Shown here in pieces: positions 42,501-49,994 of a DNA stretch of 62,457 nucleotides; the first letter of the stretch is position 1, and every line of letters starts with the position of its first letter. Location: the NCBI GenBank assembly GCA_964503335.1, contig CAZCZZ010000018.1, positions 1-62,457 on the forward strand. The letters are read 5' to 3'. The translations under genes were made by a program, and so were the position numbers. The stretch is from CAZCZZ01 sp964503335 (lineage in GTDB: Bacteria > Verrucomicrobiota > Kiritimatiellia > CAIVKH01). The notes beneath the pieces are model-generated. The model worked only from the letters and a program-made list of their open reading frames with translations. It was not told the origin of the DNA and did not search any database.

Positions 42501-43812
42501 GACTGGCGGGAAGCAGTCCGATATATTCCTTCTCCGTGTCGTGTCGCCAGACGACTTCGTCCACGAGCGTCCCGGGATGGTTTGTGTTCAGCCAGCCCTG
42601 CACCTGGCTTTCGAAACGCTCCATCGGCATCGCCGTGTAGACATTCGAGATGTAGTCCATGAGAAATGCGTCGGCGTTAAAGTTCATCGACGTGACGAAG
42701 TTCATGCCATGCGAGATCGTCTGTGGCTTTACGGCGGGACAGAGGGGAACCCAGGTACGGCCGGAGGCGTCGAGCGGCACACCCCGGTAGTTGCCGTAGG
42801 GCAGATACGCTTCAACCCAGGACAATGCCACATGCACCGAACTGGTTGTCCCATCGAACGCGATCTGTTGCACGGCCTGGAAACCCGCCGTCAACAGGAG
42901 CCCGGCCGCTTCGTCTCCACCCTCCACGCCGACCCATGAGGCGAGCCGCGAGGCGGGTTGGATTTCCCCCACGCCCTGGGCATAGCGGCTCGGTATTCCT
43001 GACGCGCGGAGGAGTGCGATGAGGAGTGACGCCTGGTCGAGGTCGTTGCCGGCCCGCTGCTGCAAGGTCATGAGGGCGCCCTTCCTCGATCCATAATAGG
43101 TCTCCCACGCGATCTCGTTGCGGACGAATTCATAGATCGCCTGCGGCGACCGGCCCAACGCGTTGGCTTGATTGGTAATCTCGGCATTAAGTGGGATGTC
43201 CGGCGTTGCTGCGAGATGGTCCGCACCGGGCACGTCGGTCGGCGGCGGCAGGCTGGACAACGTGAGCGTGGTTGCGGTGCGCGTGCGTCCGGAAGATTTG
43301 TTCTTGAGCGGGACGCGTGCGGAGTCGGGCACAGGCTCATCGGGAAGAAGGGATTCGGTCGTGCCGACCGGCAGAATCCCAAGGTCGCCGGGGTCTGCGC
43401 CCTGCAGCGCCGCTTCGACCACCGTGGTGTAGAGCGTAATGCCTTCGTTCACCTCGTTGAACCATGAGGTGTGACGGGCGAGGATTTCGGAAGAAGCCTT
43501 TTGCGAGCGGAGGAACGTTTCGATATCCGCCATCGCCTTGAGGACGTCGAGCGAGGATGCCGTGAAGCGATCCCACGCAGCGCGCAAGCCGACGGTGTCC
43601 GCTTCATCAAGGAAGCGATCCACTTCCGCCTGCGCTGCGGCGAACTCCTTGAACACCGGCTCGGTGAGCGGCGCACCGGGGGCCGGAGCAATATAGGTCG
43701 ACTCTGTTTTGATCGCTTCAACGAGTTCACCGTCACGGTACAGCCCCGTGACGTCGGCCTCTGCCGCGAATGCGAACAACGTCATGCAAAGGATGGGCTG
43801 CATCGACTTCAT
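39505..43812 (-). CDS. secreted transglutaminase-like / alpha-beta hydrolase protein
   Basis: A 1435-residue protein with a signal peptide (to about FAAEADV). A helical N-terminal region is followed by a transglutaminase-like domain (about 215-365; IYEFVRNEIAWE, DQASLLIALLRASGIPSRY, WVEAYLPYG). At the nucleophile position the usual Cys is Asp257 (GNDLDQA); at the usual Asp after WVPL there is Cys358 (WVPLCP). The middle is beta-rich (about 400-1000). Near the C-terminus an alpha/beta hydrolase is visible: VLVLLHGYN oxyanion region and nucleophile elbow AAHSLG (Ser about 1239), with a late His possible in YPHIYT. It sits in an operon of secreted proteins with 4-nt overlaps on both sides. It is likely to act in the envelope; the substrate is unknown. 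Confidence 0.78.
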   Translation of the reverse strand: MKSMQPILCMTLFAFAAEADVTGLYRDGELVEAIKTESTYIAPAPGAPLTEPVFKEFAAAQAEVDRFLDEADTVGLRAAWDRFTASSLDVLKAMADIETFLRSQKASSEILARHTSWFNEVNEGITLYTTVVEAALQGADPGDLGILPVGTTESLLPDEPVPDSARVPLKNKSSGRTRTATTLTLSSLPPPTDVPGADHLAATPDIPLNAEITNQANALGRSPQAIYEFVRNEIAWETYYGSRKGALMTLQQRAGNDLDQASLLIALLRASGIPSRYAQGVGEIQPASRLASWVGVEGGDEAAGLLLTAGFQAVQQIAFDGTTSSVHVALSWVEAYLPYGNYRGVPLDASGRTWVPLCPAVKPQTISHGMNFVTSMNFNADAFLMDYISNVYTAMPMERFESQVQGWLNTNHPGTLVDEVVWRHDTEKEYIGLLPASPPFEIIAVSNRTATLTDADRVRVRIHVYRGTTNFVDQTLPLSALAAGPVHINFIAATTNDQATVDSFGGIYTTPPQLVQLKALLQVNGANISTSTVTIGPGRRLDCDIHFLEPPAVDNDVPVVGSAFFSGADRSIVFNTYADRYATAPLPFNIDTAGPLLTEHLDSVARDYLSRITETHRRSEDLFGMSLVYNAFPIIVGNDVNVTTSLGNPTTFSWVGMELDVNARFHASAPMDGLFNRIKAHEIVTGMQGSMHESRVFEENYDVGGVSTLKILSLAEASGMPICVISNSVPAQCPGFSHSAGVLALITNAIASGKQVIVHRDPFTISNWTGVGYTKLTPDGDGGYTIARNGGALLNGGATAETWPANISCDIVQYSSTVLVPNQDTPALAGTFPADDTPMEFDIQETVTCDESIPVTFVRHLATSRTKKQLGGGVYELRQGANLLRRVAILGGNLTVDSNNDRRVLDDDDVVEDGKAMIFWVNDDNNGSTDPNQHKAYFPPDAIPLPQAQWNCNDTVINGIFDLVDLAPLRIRLDAGTFAALNSLGYKIGPKSSGIRYHWANKKTTQGGVMGTGSYWFNMASAQEQVSLGQFGIDGVTLTQSYIPITFYDPEFTAWFAFEGLAESDPGGQVIELAAFTPAGVEAFVLDKVRVDLRHSYSFFETRNARGAQTSVAYLTERLENGGGIRTNFTDQYTPSPPTEGDGTRFQNAQNVLVLLHGYNVSIEDSNMTYQNWFKRLYLSGYRGDMVAFKWHGNENVSVPPFFGFDENVENAFQSSISLMNVIQSLYLQGKTVNIAAHSLGNLPLVDALRRYKLTQPGTQFIRNIIHVEAAIWSRVYDERPAPSGTNYITREVEQKATWSHWAADVPGAIYGRIVNSYNPNDAALYLQLLNDDADGTRSRWDPLALIGYETWALAEAFRTPERLAYEIPRYQTVAYPHIYTLGSVKFHRPDVANVVNYNNRADFGWNNTAHSDFRERYFQEVWPWWRTVMLNNIQ

Positions 43813-45785
43813 TGAACGAAGACCCTCACATTCAGGTTCGTCCGGTAGAACGGGGAAAGCGGTGCACTGCCGCTGTTGAAGAACTGGTAGCGAACCGTGA
43901 AATTCGTCACGCCGAACGGGGTGTTCGTGGCCGTGTCGATGTCGTAGGCGATTCCGACGGTTGTTGCGTCGATGAGGCCGATGTCGGTCAGTGTGTACGC
44001 GATCGTTGGCGGAAGCCCGACAAACGTCTCGGAATAGCTCGCGATCTGACTGACCAGGGAAGCGGAGCCGGTGATCGAGTGGACACCTGACGTGAACGTG
44101 TTGCGCGTCATCACATAAATAGCGACATCTTCCCGCGCGGTGAAGCGGACGTTCACGGAGTCCCGGAATCCGTCGGGGTCTGTTGCCGTGAACGACACGA
44201 CATCGCTGACGGTGCCCGACGGAATCACGCTCACCGTCGCAATCCGGTTGCTGATTGCGACGGCGAAGTTCGTGGAGGCGGACGCCGCCCAGACGAGTTG
44301 CGTATCGGAGTGGTTTGGATCGACCACGAAATTGTCCAGGTTGATGGCGGAGAAGGTCGCGGGGCGAAGGACATCCTGGTCGGGAATGGAGGAAATGACC
44401 GGCGGCCGGCTGAGGGCCTCGACAGCCATCGCGGTGAGGAAGGGGCTGTTGGACCAGCCGCCCGTTGCCTGCTGTCGGTTGGTGAGGTAGGTGGTAGCCG
44501 AGACGAGATTGTCGAGAGGGTCGTACAGCCGGATTGCGGCCATCGCGATGGACGTTTCATACACCGAGCTGTTGCTCGGGACTACGCTGAACCCGCCGTC
44601 CGGATTCTGAATCGTGCGAATCCAGGTTGTTGCGCTGCCGAGCGCCTGCGTGTGCGTTTCTCCCAGCAGAGCCAGCGCCTTCATCACTTCGTATGTTGGC
44701 AACAATTGGCTCTGCCAGCCGCCCAGATAGCCCCAACCGCCGTTGGCGTTCTGTCGTTTACGGAGGTAGTGCGTATTGCCCGAAAGACGCAACACATCGA
44801 ATCCGTCATCCAAGGTGAAGCCCAGGTCCATGAAGACGTGGAGCGAGGAGCCCGCAGCGTTTCGCACTGCAAACTGCCAGACGCCGGGCGATCCAGGAGG
44901 CACGCCGAGCGGGTAGTGGTCCAAGGCGCTGTTCATGAAGAACTCATACGGGTCTTCGCCCGGAGGCCAGATCTGTACATACATCGGTTGATCGGAAGAG
45001 CGGATCCACCACATGATCGAGTCGGCGCCCTCGGGAATTTCCACCGAGAACCAGCGTGACGTAGCACCGGGTCCCAGCGTGAGGTTGTAGAAGGAAAGTC
45101 CCGAGGGCATGCCCGCCGTCCGCAGCGCTTGGAAGGCGAGCGCGGAATCCATCAGGTTCATGCCGTAGCCGCGCGCGAGCCCCCAGCCGAGGCCGGGATA
45201 GGATGGATGTTGGTCGTCATCGATCTCGTCCGACTGACCTTCGATTAATTCGTCTCGATCACCGGCGATGACGCCGTTGAAGCGCACGAGCGCCATGATC
45301 TTGCGCGATAGTTCATCGTAGTTCCGCACGGGCAGCCCGCGCAGCGTGGTCACACCACCATACAGCGTGGAAGTCCCGCGGCTGGACCGCGCAAGCAGGT
45401 CATAGACGAGGGCGGTGGTCTCGTTGACGGATACGGCATTTGTGTCCCACGTGCCATCGGTGTTCTGGCTGGCGAGCAGATAGGCAAGCCCTCCGCGCGC
45501 CGGATTGGCATACGCGGGGAAGCGGAGTCGATAATAGGAGAAGGTGTTCGTGTCCGGGGTGAAGACGAGGGCGTGATTTGTGCCGACAGCGGTCGGCGCC
45601 AGCGGAACCATTCTCCAGACGGCGGGCGACCGGATATTCGTCGACGACTCGACGGTGAAGCCTGCGTTCGTCTCTCCCCAGTAGATTCGAACCTGGCCGT
45701 TGGTTCGCTGGATCAACGCGGTTGGATCCGCGCCCGCAGCGCGTGACGCACCCAGAAGCAGCAGGATGACGGTGACCAGCCTCAT
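43809..45785 (-). CDS. secreted terpene-cyclase-like (prenyltransferase/squalene oxidase repeat) toroid protein
   Basis: A 658-residue protein with signal peptide LLLLGASRAAGA. A short N-terminal module (TVESSTNIRSPAVW) of the PVC type precedes an alpha/alpha-toroid with the repeats of squalene cyclase and protein prenyltransferase folds: LLASQNTDGTWDTNA, RQNANGGWGYLGGW, TIQNPDGGFSVV and NRQQATGGWSNS. The acidic DxDD protonation motif of squalene-hopene cyclase is not seen, so it is probably not a terpene cyclase. Export also fits alpha-2-macroglobulin-like or binding roles better. Cadherin/Ig-like domains follow (about 490-590; SFTATDPDGFRDSV). It is coupled by 4-nt overlaps to the genes on both sides. 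Confidence 0.78.
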   Translation of the reverse strand: MRLVTVILLLLGASRAAGADPTALIQRTNGQVRIYWGETNAGFTVESSTNIRSPAVWRMVPLAPTAVGTNHALVFTPDTNTFSYYRLRFPAYANPARGGLAYLLASQNTDGTWDTNAVSVNETTALVYDLLARSSRGTSTLYGGVTTLRGLPVRNYDELSRKIMALVRFNGVIAGDRDELIEGQSDEIDDDQHPSYPGLGWGLARGYGMNLMDSALAFQALRTAGMPSGLSFYNLTLGPGATSRWFSVEIPEGADSIMWWIRSSDQPMYVQIWPPGEDPYEFFMNSALDHYPLGVPPGSPGVWQFAVRNAAGSSLHVFMDLGFTLDDGFDVLRLSGNTHYLRKRQNANGGWGYLGGWQSQLLPTYEVMKALALLGETHTQALGSATTWIRTIQNPDGGFSVVPSNSSVYETSIAMAAIRLYDPLDNLVSATTYLTNRQQATGGWSNSPFLTAMAVEALSRPPVISSIPDQDVLRPATFSAINLDNFVVDPNHSDTQLVWAASASTNFAVAISNRIATVSVIPSGTVSDVVSFTATDPDGFRDSVNVRFTAREDVAIYVMTRNTFTSGVHSITGSASLVSQIASYSETFVGLPPTIAYTLTDIGLIDATTVGIAYDIDTATNTPFGVTNFTVRYQFFNSGSAPLSPFYRTNLNVRVFVQ

Positions 45786-48274
45786 GGCAGCGGGTTAACG
45801 GCGAAAAATACATGCGAGGTGGAGACGGGCACAAAGGCGAACGTCGTCTTGTCGTCGCGCAGCGCGGCGGAAACGACCCCGGCTTGCACGAAGGCGTTCG
45901 TGACGAGGCCCTCCGGCGTGGAGGCTCCGAGAATCTGATACGTGCGGTCCGGCGTGGACGCCCACGCTATCTGGGCGGTGGCCCCGCTGAAGGAGCAATC
46001 GGTCGCCCTCAACAGGGAGCGATCCGACATGGGGTGTGTTCTCGCGAGGTACTCGTTATATGAGTTGCACTGGTCGTAATCGAAGTCGTTCTCCGAGTCG
46101 TCATACTGATCGAAGCTGAAGTTGTGGAGAATCTCCCACCAGTCCGGAAGGCCGTCGCCATCGACGTCACCCGTGGCCGCGTCCGTCTCGTAGGCCCCCA
46201 CGTCCACGCGACCCCCCGCCGTCCGGGCAAGTCCGCGTTGATCGAAGAGGGGATCGCCGCCCAGCTCCGTCGTCGGATCACCCGTGTTGATCGCCGGACT
46301 TCCCGCCTGGAGGGCACACGTTCTCGTCGTCCCGCCATTGTAGGCCGGGGGACCCAGCAGCGGGTTCACGGCATCGACGCGGTCGGAGGGACCCGTAAAG
46401 CGCGAGCCGACGGTGCTGTTGTTGACGATGTTGTATCCGAGCGAGTACACGGACGAAAACTGTCCCGTGCGAATGCCTCCTTCGAGGATGGAGGAGCCGC
46501 AGGTCATCCCGCCGTTGGAATTCAGGTAGATCAAGGACGCGCCGTTGCTCGACGTGTTGGCCGAAGCGGTGCTGTTGTAGAAGCTGAAGAAGCCGAGCCC
46601 GCTCTCATCATACAGGGCACCGCCCCCGGTTCCCGCTGCATTGCTCGCCAGCGTGCACACTGTGAAATCAACCTGCCGGCGCGTGGCCACGGCGCCGCCC
46701 TGGATTGCGCATCGATTGCCGATGATCGCCGAACGGATGAACTCCGCGTAGGTTCCGCCGAGGTAGAATGCGCCACCGGATTGGCCCGATTCGTTGTTGC
46801 TGAACTCGCATTCAAACGCCCTGAACGTGCTGTTTGAGCTCAGCATAAAAACTCCGCCACCGCGCGCCGCGGGCGATTGCCCTCGCCGCAACTGGAGGTT
46901 CGACAACTCGAGCACGAACGCGGCCTGAAGCCCTGCAGTGTTGACGTTCATGACGCGGAAGCCTTGTGAGCCACCGTCGATCGCCACGCCGCGGGTCAGC
47001 ATGGACGCATCGATCCGCAGCGAGTTCGTCCCGAGTTGAAGCGGTCCGAGCGCGGCCTGCAGGGCGACGGTGGTCGCGTTCATCGCCGGCATAAAGCGAA
47101 TGGTGGCCCCGTTCGATGCGTTGCTGATTGCTTCGCGGAGGGATGTGCCCGCGCCGGCGCCGATCCCGTTGTTCTCATCCACGGGCGTGTCCACGAGAAG
47201 GATCTGGCTTTCATACGCCCCGATGTCCATGCGCGGGATGCCATCGCCGTCACCATCCGTGACGCGCTCCATGTCGCGGGAGTCCGTCTCGGTACCGACA
47301 GGGACCATGGACGTGGGAAAGCCCGCGTCGTAAGCCGGGCTCAGGGGTTCCAGTGCAAAGGTGCGCACACGACCGCCCTGGTAATAGGCCCGTTTCCGGA
47401 GCATGGGCGAGCGGTTCGTAATGTCGCCGGTTCCCGTGAAGGGATTGCTGTACTGGGTTGCAAACGCCAGGTTGTATCCCAGCGACGTCACCGTGCCTGT
47501 GCCGTTGATGTTCACCGAACCATCGATGATGCTGCCGCCGATCTGGACTGTGGAATGGATGATGTCGATCTCGGATCCGAAGCCTTCGGTGAGACTTGCG
47601 TTCCCGGTCATCGTGCAGGAGCGAATGGTGATCGTGTCGGCCAGTTCGTCGGAAATCCCGCCGCCACCCAGACTCGCCGAGTTGGCAGACAGGGTGCAGT
47701 GCCGTAGATCGGCGGTACCGGTCACCTGCAGCCCGCCGCCATAAGTCAGTGACGTGTTAATTTCGAGCGTGCATCGCTCCAACGTGATGGCCGCGTTGCT
47801 CACGCATATGCCGCCGCCGAAGCCCGAGGCATAATTCCGGCGCAATTCGCACCAGCGTGCGGTGACGATGCAGGATTGATCCACGAGGATGCCTCCACCC
47901 CGGCCACCGGTAACGTATCCATCCACAAGGGTCAGGCCCTGCAGCGTGACCACGCTATTGCTCGTGATGCGGAATACCCGTCCGAGGCTGTTGCCGCTCA
48001 CGGTGAAGCCGAGGGGAAGGACGGTCGCGTCGACCTTCAAGTTCTTGCCGATCACCAGTTCGGAATTCAGGAAGCAGGGAAACCCGTTCATGCCTGCCGC
48101 GAAATCCACGGTCCCGCCGGGAGGGGTATCCCGTATCGCCTCACGAAGGGAAACATTTGCGCCGGCGGGCGTATCGTTCTCGTCGAAGAACGTCGTGACG
48201 GTGACGGCAACCACAAGGCGAACCGGGCAAAACACGGCAAAAAGGGCGAGAAGTATCTTCCCTGCGGTCATCAC
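45782..48274 (-). CDS. secreted parallel beta-helix protein with SLREA domains
   Basis: An 830-residue protein, first of the four-gene minus-strand operon. The signal peptide ends near VRLVVAVT. Two units begin with the SLREA motif (TFFDENDTPAGANVSLREAI and GAGAGTSLREAI), variants of the CSLREA domain that precedes right-handed beta-helix repeats. Each is followed by helix coils such as GGGILVDQSCIVT, GGGLQVTGTADLRH and GGGALYDESG. A calcium segment (GDVDGDGLPDWWEI) and a DRTYQILGAS terminal module close the protein. It is likely surface-bound. The stop overlaps the next gene start by 4 nt. Confidence 0.85.
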   Translation of the reverse strand: MMTAGKILLALFAVFCPVRLVVAVTVTTFFDENDTPAGANVSLREAIRDTPPGGTVDFAAGMNGFPCFLNSELVIGKNLKVDATVLPLGFTVSGNSLGRVFRITSNSVVTLQGLTLVDGYVTGGRGGGILVDQSCIVTARWCELRRNYASGFGGGICVSNAAITLERCTLEINTSLTYGGGLQVTGTADLRHCTLSANSASLGGGGISDELADTITIRSCTMTGNASLTEGFGSEIDIIHSTVQIGGSIIDGSVNINGTGTVTSLGYNLAFATQYSNPFTGTGDITNRSPMLRKRAYYQGGRVRTFALEPLSPAYDAGFPTSMVPVGTETDSRDMERVTDGDGDGIPRMDIGAYESQILLVDTPVDENNGIGAGAGTSLREAISNASNGATIRFMPAMNATTVALQAALGPLQLGTNSLRIDASMLTRGVAIDGGSQGFRVMNVNTAGLQAAFVLELSNLQLRRGQSPAARGGGVFMLSSNSTFRAFECEFSNNESGQSGGAFYLGGTYAEFIRSAIIGNRCAIQGGAVATRRQVDFTVCTLASNAAGTGGGALYDESGLGFFSFYNSTASANTSSNGASLIYLNSNGGMTCGSSILEGGIRTGQFSSVYSLGYNIVNNSTVGSRFTGPSDRVDAVNPLLGPPAYNGGTTRTCALQAGSPAINTGDPTTELGGDPLFDQRGLARTAGGRVDVGAYETDAATGDVDGDGLPDWWEILHNFSFDQYDDSENDFDYDQCNSYNEYLARTHPMSDRSLLRATDCSFSGATAQIAWASTPDRTYQILGASTPEGLVTNAFVQAGVVSAALRDDKTTFAFVPVSTSHVFFAVNPLP

Positions 48275-48366
48275 GATTACCTTTGCGATAGCCCAGAACG
48301 GGGCTGCGCCTCCGGCGGTAAGATTAGTCCCGCAATGTCTCTAACGTCAAGCTGGCACGCCGGTTG

Positions 48367-49908
48367 TCAACGTGTGTTGAGCTGCCTGGACATGCGTGCG
48401 TCGGATTGAAGGCGTCGTGCGTTTCCGATCAATTCATCGATCGGGATTTCCTTCGTCGCGCGGGGCCTGGCGAGTTCAAAGAACTGGGCCGCCTCCACGG
48501 CCTTCGCTTCCACCTCCGCGAGGCTTTCCATATTCCGTTTCGTCTTCTGGAACGCGGTATATAACGAGAGGCCCTCGTTGAAGGCTTTGACGCCGGAGAG
48601 AAAGTCGGGGTCATCCCATTGGATGGGTTTCGAAGCCGATGCGGCGCCGCGGTCGTTGAACACATCTTCCTGCCACGCGCCCCCGTCCGTCGTAACATCC
48701 GATGACGACGGAGAAGGCCATTCGCTGGCGGCAGCCTTCCGGATGTAGGGCAGCGCATCGTCCGTGCCTGCTGCGCTCTGCTGCTGATACGCGATGGCCT
48801 GCGGTGATGGTTTGATGCCGAAGAAGAGGATGCCGTAAGCCACGGACGTGATCGCCGCGAGCATGATGAGCACCCTGACGGCGCGGCCGGTATCCAGCTT
48901 CAACGAGGGCGCGGGTACAGCCGTCGGTGCTGGTGCGCCTGATGGAAGTGCATCCTTCAGCTTGAATACGCGCGACGTCTTGGAGATGACCCGCTTCTCG
49001 ACGAGCGGCGACGAGGGGGCGCCGGGAATCCTTCGGACCGTGCTGTCGCCGGGTTCGGGAGCCGGAGCGTTGGGCATGGACCCGGCGTGCGCGGCGCGGA
49101 TATCGGCCAGGACATCTGTCCAGGACGAGCGACGCTTGGAGCGATCCTTCACCATGAGGATCTCAATAAGCCGCGCCGTGGCGTTGGACAGCCCGGGGAC
49201 AATCGACTTCGGATCGTCGAGATAGTCCGAGACGTGTTTGTCCATGGCCTGGCTGCCCGGGCTGCCGGCGAAGGGTAGGCGACCGGTCACGAGGTGATAC
49301 AGCGTGGCGCCGAGGGAATAGATGTCGGACCGCACATCAAGGTCGGCCTCGCCGTTGGCCTGCTCCGGAGACGTGTAGTTCGGCGTGCCGATGATGAGTT
49401 CGCTGGCGGGATTCTGCGTGGCGTGGCCGAAGATGCGGGCGACGCCGAGGTCCGCGACTTTGATCGTTCCGTCCTTATCGAGCAGGATGTTGTCGGGCTT
49501 GATGTCGCAGTGGACGAGCTTCGCGTTGTCCCACGCGTAGCCGAGCGCGACCGCGACGCCCTCCGCCACGGCGAGCGCGTCGCCTTCCTCCAGCCGTCCC
49601 TTGCGTTCGAGAAGGTCTCCGATGGAATAGCCTTCAACGTATTCCATCACAAAATAGGGAATGCCCGAGACTTCCCCGGCGTCGTACACCTGCACGATGC
49701 CGCCGTGATGCAGTTTCGCGGAGGCCTCAGCCTCATGGTGAAATCGCGCCAGCGCCTCGGCGTCGAGGGTGAGCGACGGATTCAGGGCCTTGATCGCGAC
49801 GATGCGGTTCAGCGACCGCTGGCGCGCCTTCCACACGCTCGCCATGCCGCCATGCCCGATCTCCTCCAGGATGTCGTATCCATCAAGATGGAAAGATGCC
49901 TGAGCCAT
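48367..49908 (-). CDS. PknB-type Ser/Thr protein kinase with one transmembrane helix
   Basis: A 513-residue product from ATG 49908; a start further up at 49989 would read through a palindromic repeat. The kinase domain has the Gly loop GHGGMASV (18-25), VAIK with Lys40, catalytic HCDIKPDN (133-140), ADLGVAR (DLG in place of DFG) and GTPNYTSPEQ before the substrate loop. A single transmembrane helix (about 350-370) leads to a periplasmic C-terminal region with an Ala/Glu-rich helix near the end. Such kinases sense envelope conditions through the external part. It lies between the HAF-repeat gene upstream and the four-gene secreted operon downstream, all on the minus strand, so it might regulate or respond to these secreted proteins. 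Confidence 0.9.
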   Translation of the reverse strand: MAQASFHLDGYDILEEIGHGGMASVWKARQRSLNRIVAIKALNPSLTLDAEALARFHHEAEASAKLHHGGIVQVYDAGEVSGIPYFVMEYVEGYSIGDLLERKGRLEEGDALAVAEGVAVALGYAWDNAKLVHCDIKPDNILLDKDGTIKVADLGVARIFGHATQNPASELIIGTPNYTSPEQANGEADLDVRSDIYSLGATLYHLVTGRLPFAGSPGSQAMDKHVSDYLDDPKSIVPGLSNATARLIEILMVKDRSKRRSSWTDVLADIRAAHAGSMPNAPAPEPGDSTVRRIPGAPSSPLVEKRVISKTSRVFKLKDALPSGAPAPTAVPAPSLKLDTGRAVRVLIMLAAITSVAYGILFFGIKPSPQAIAYQQQSAAGTDDALPYIRKAAASEWPSPSSSDVTTDGGAWQEDVFNDRGAASASKPIQWDDPDFLSGVKAFNEGLSLYTAFQKTKRNMESLAEVEAKAVEAAQFFELARPRATKEIPIDELIGNARRLQSDARMSRQLNTR

Positions 49909-49935
49909 GGCGGGGAGTTTACGAAGAGGAGATTC

Positions 49936-49992
49936 GAGATGCGAGATTTGAGATGCGAATCCGATAAGTCCGAATCTCAAATTTCGCATCTC
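49936..49992. repeat. palindromic repeat (GAGATGCGA type)
   Basis: The left arm GAGATGCGAGATTTGAGATGC and right arm GAATCTCAAATTTCGCATCTC pair over 19 of 21 positions around a 15-base loop. It lies between the HAF-repeat gene and the kinase gene; the shared GAGATTCGAGATGCGAGATT unit also occurs near 13140. Confidence 0.8.
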
Positions 49993-49994
49993 TC

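Noticed and set aside
43809..45785. Functional squalene or terpene cyclase
   Set aside because: The protein is exported, carries Ig-like domains and lacks a visible DxDD motif; only the toroid repeats are shared.
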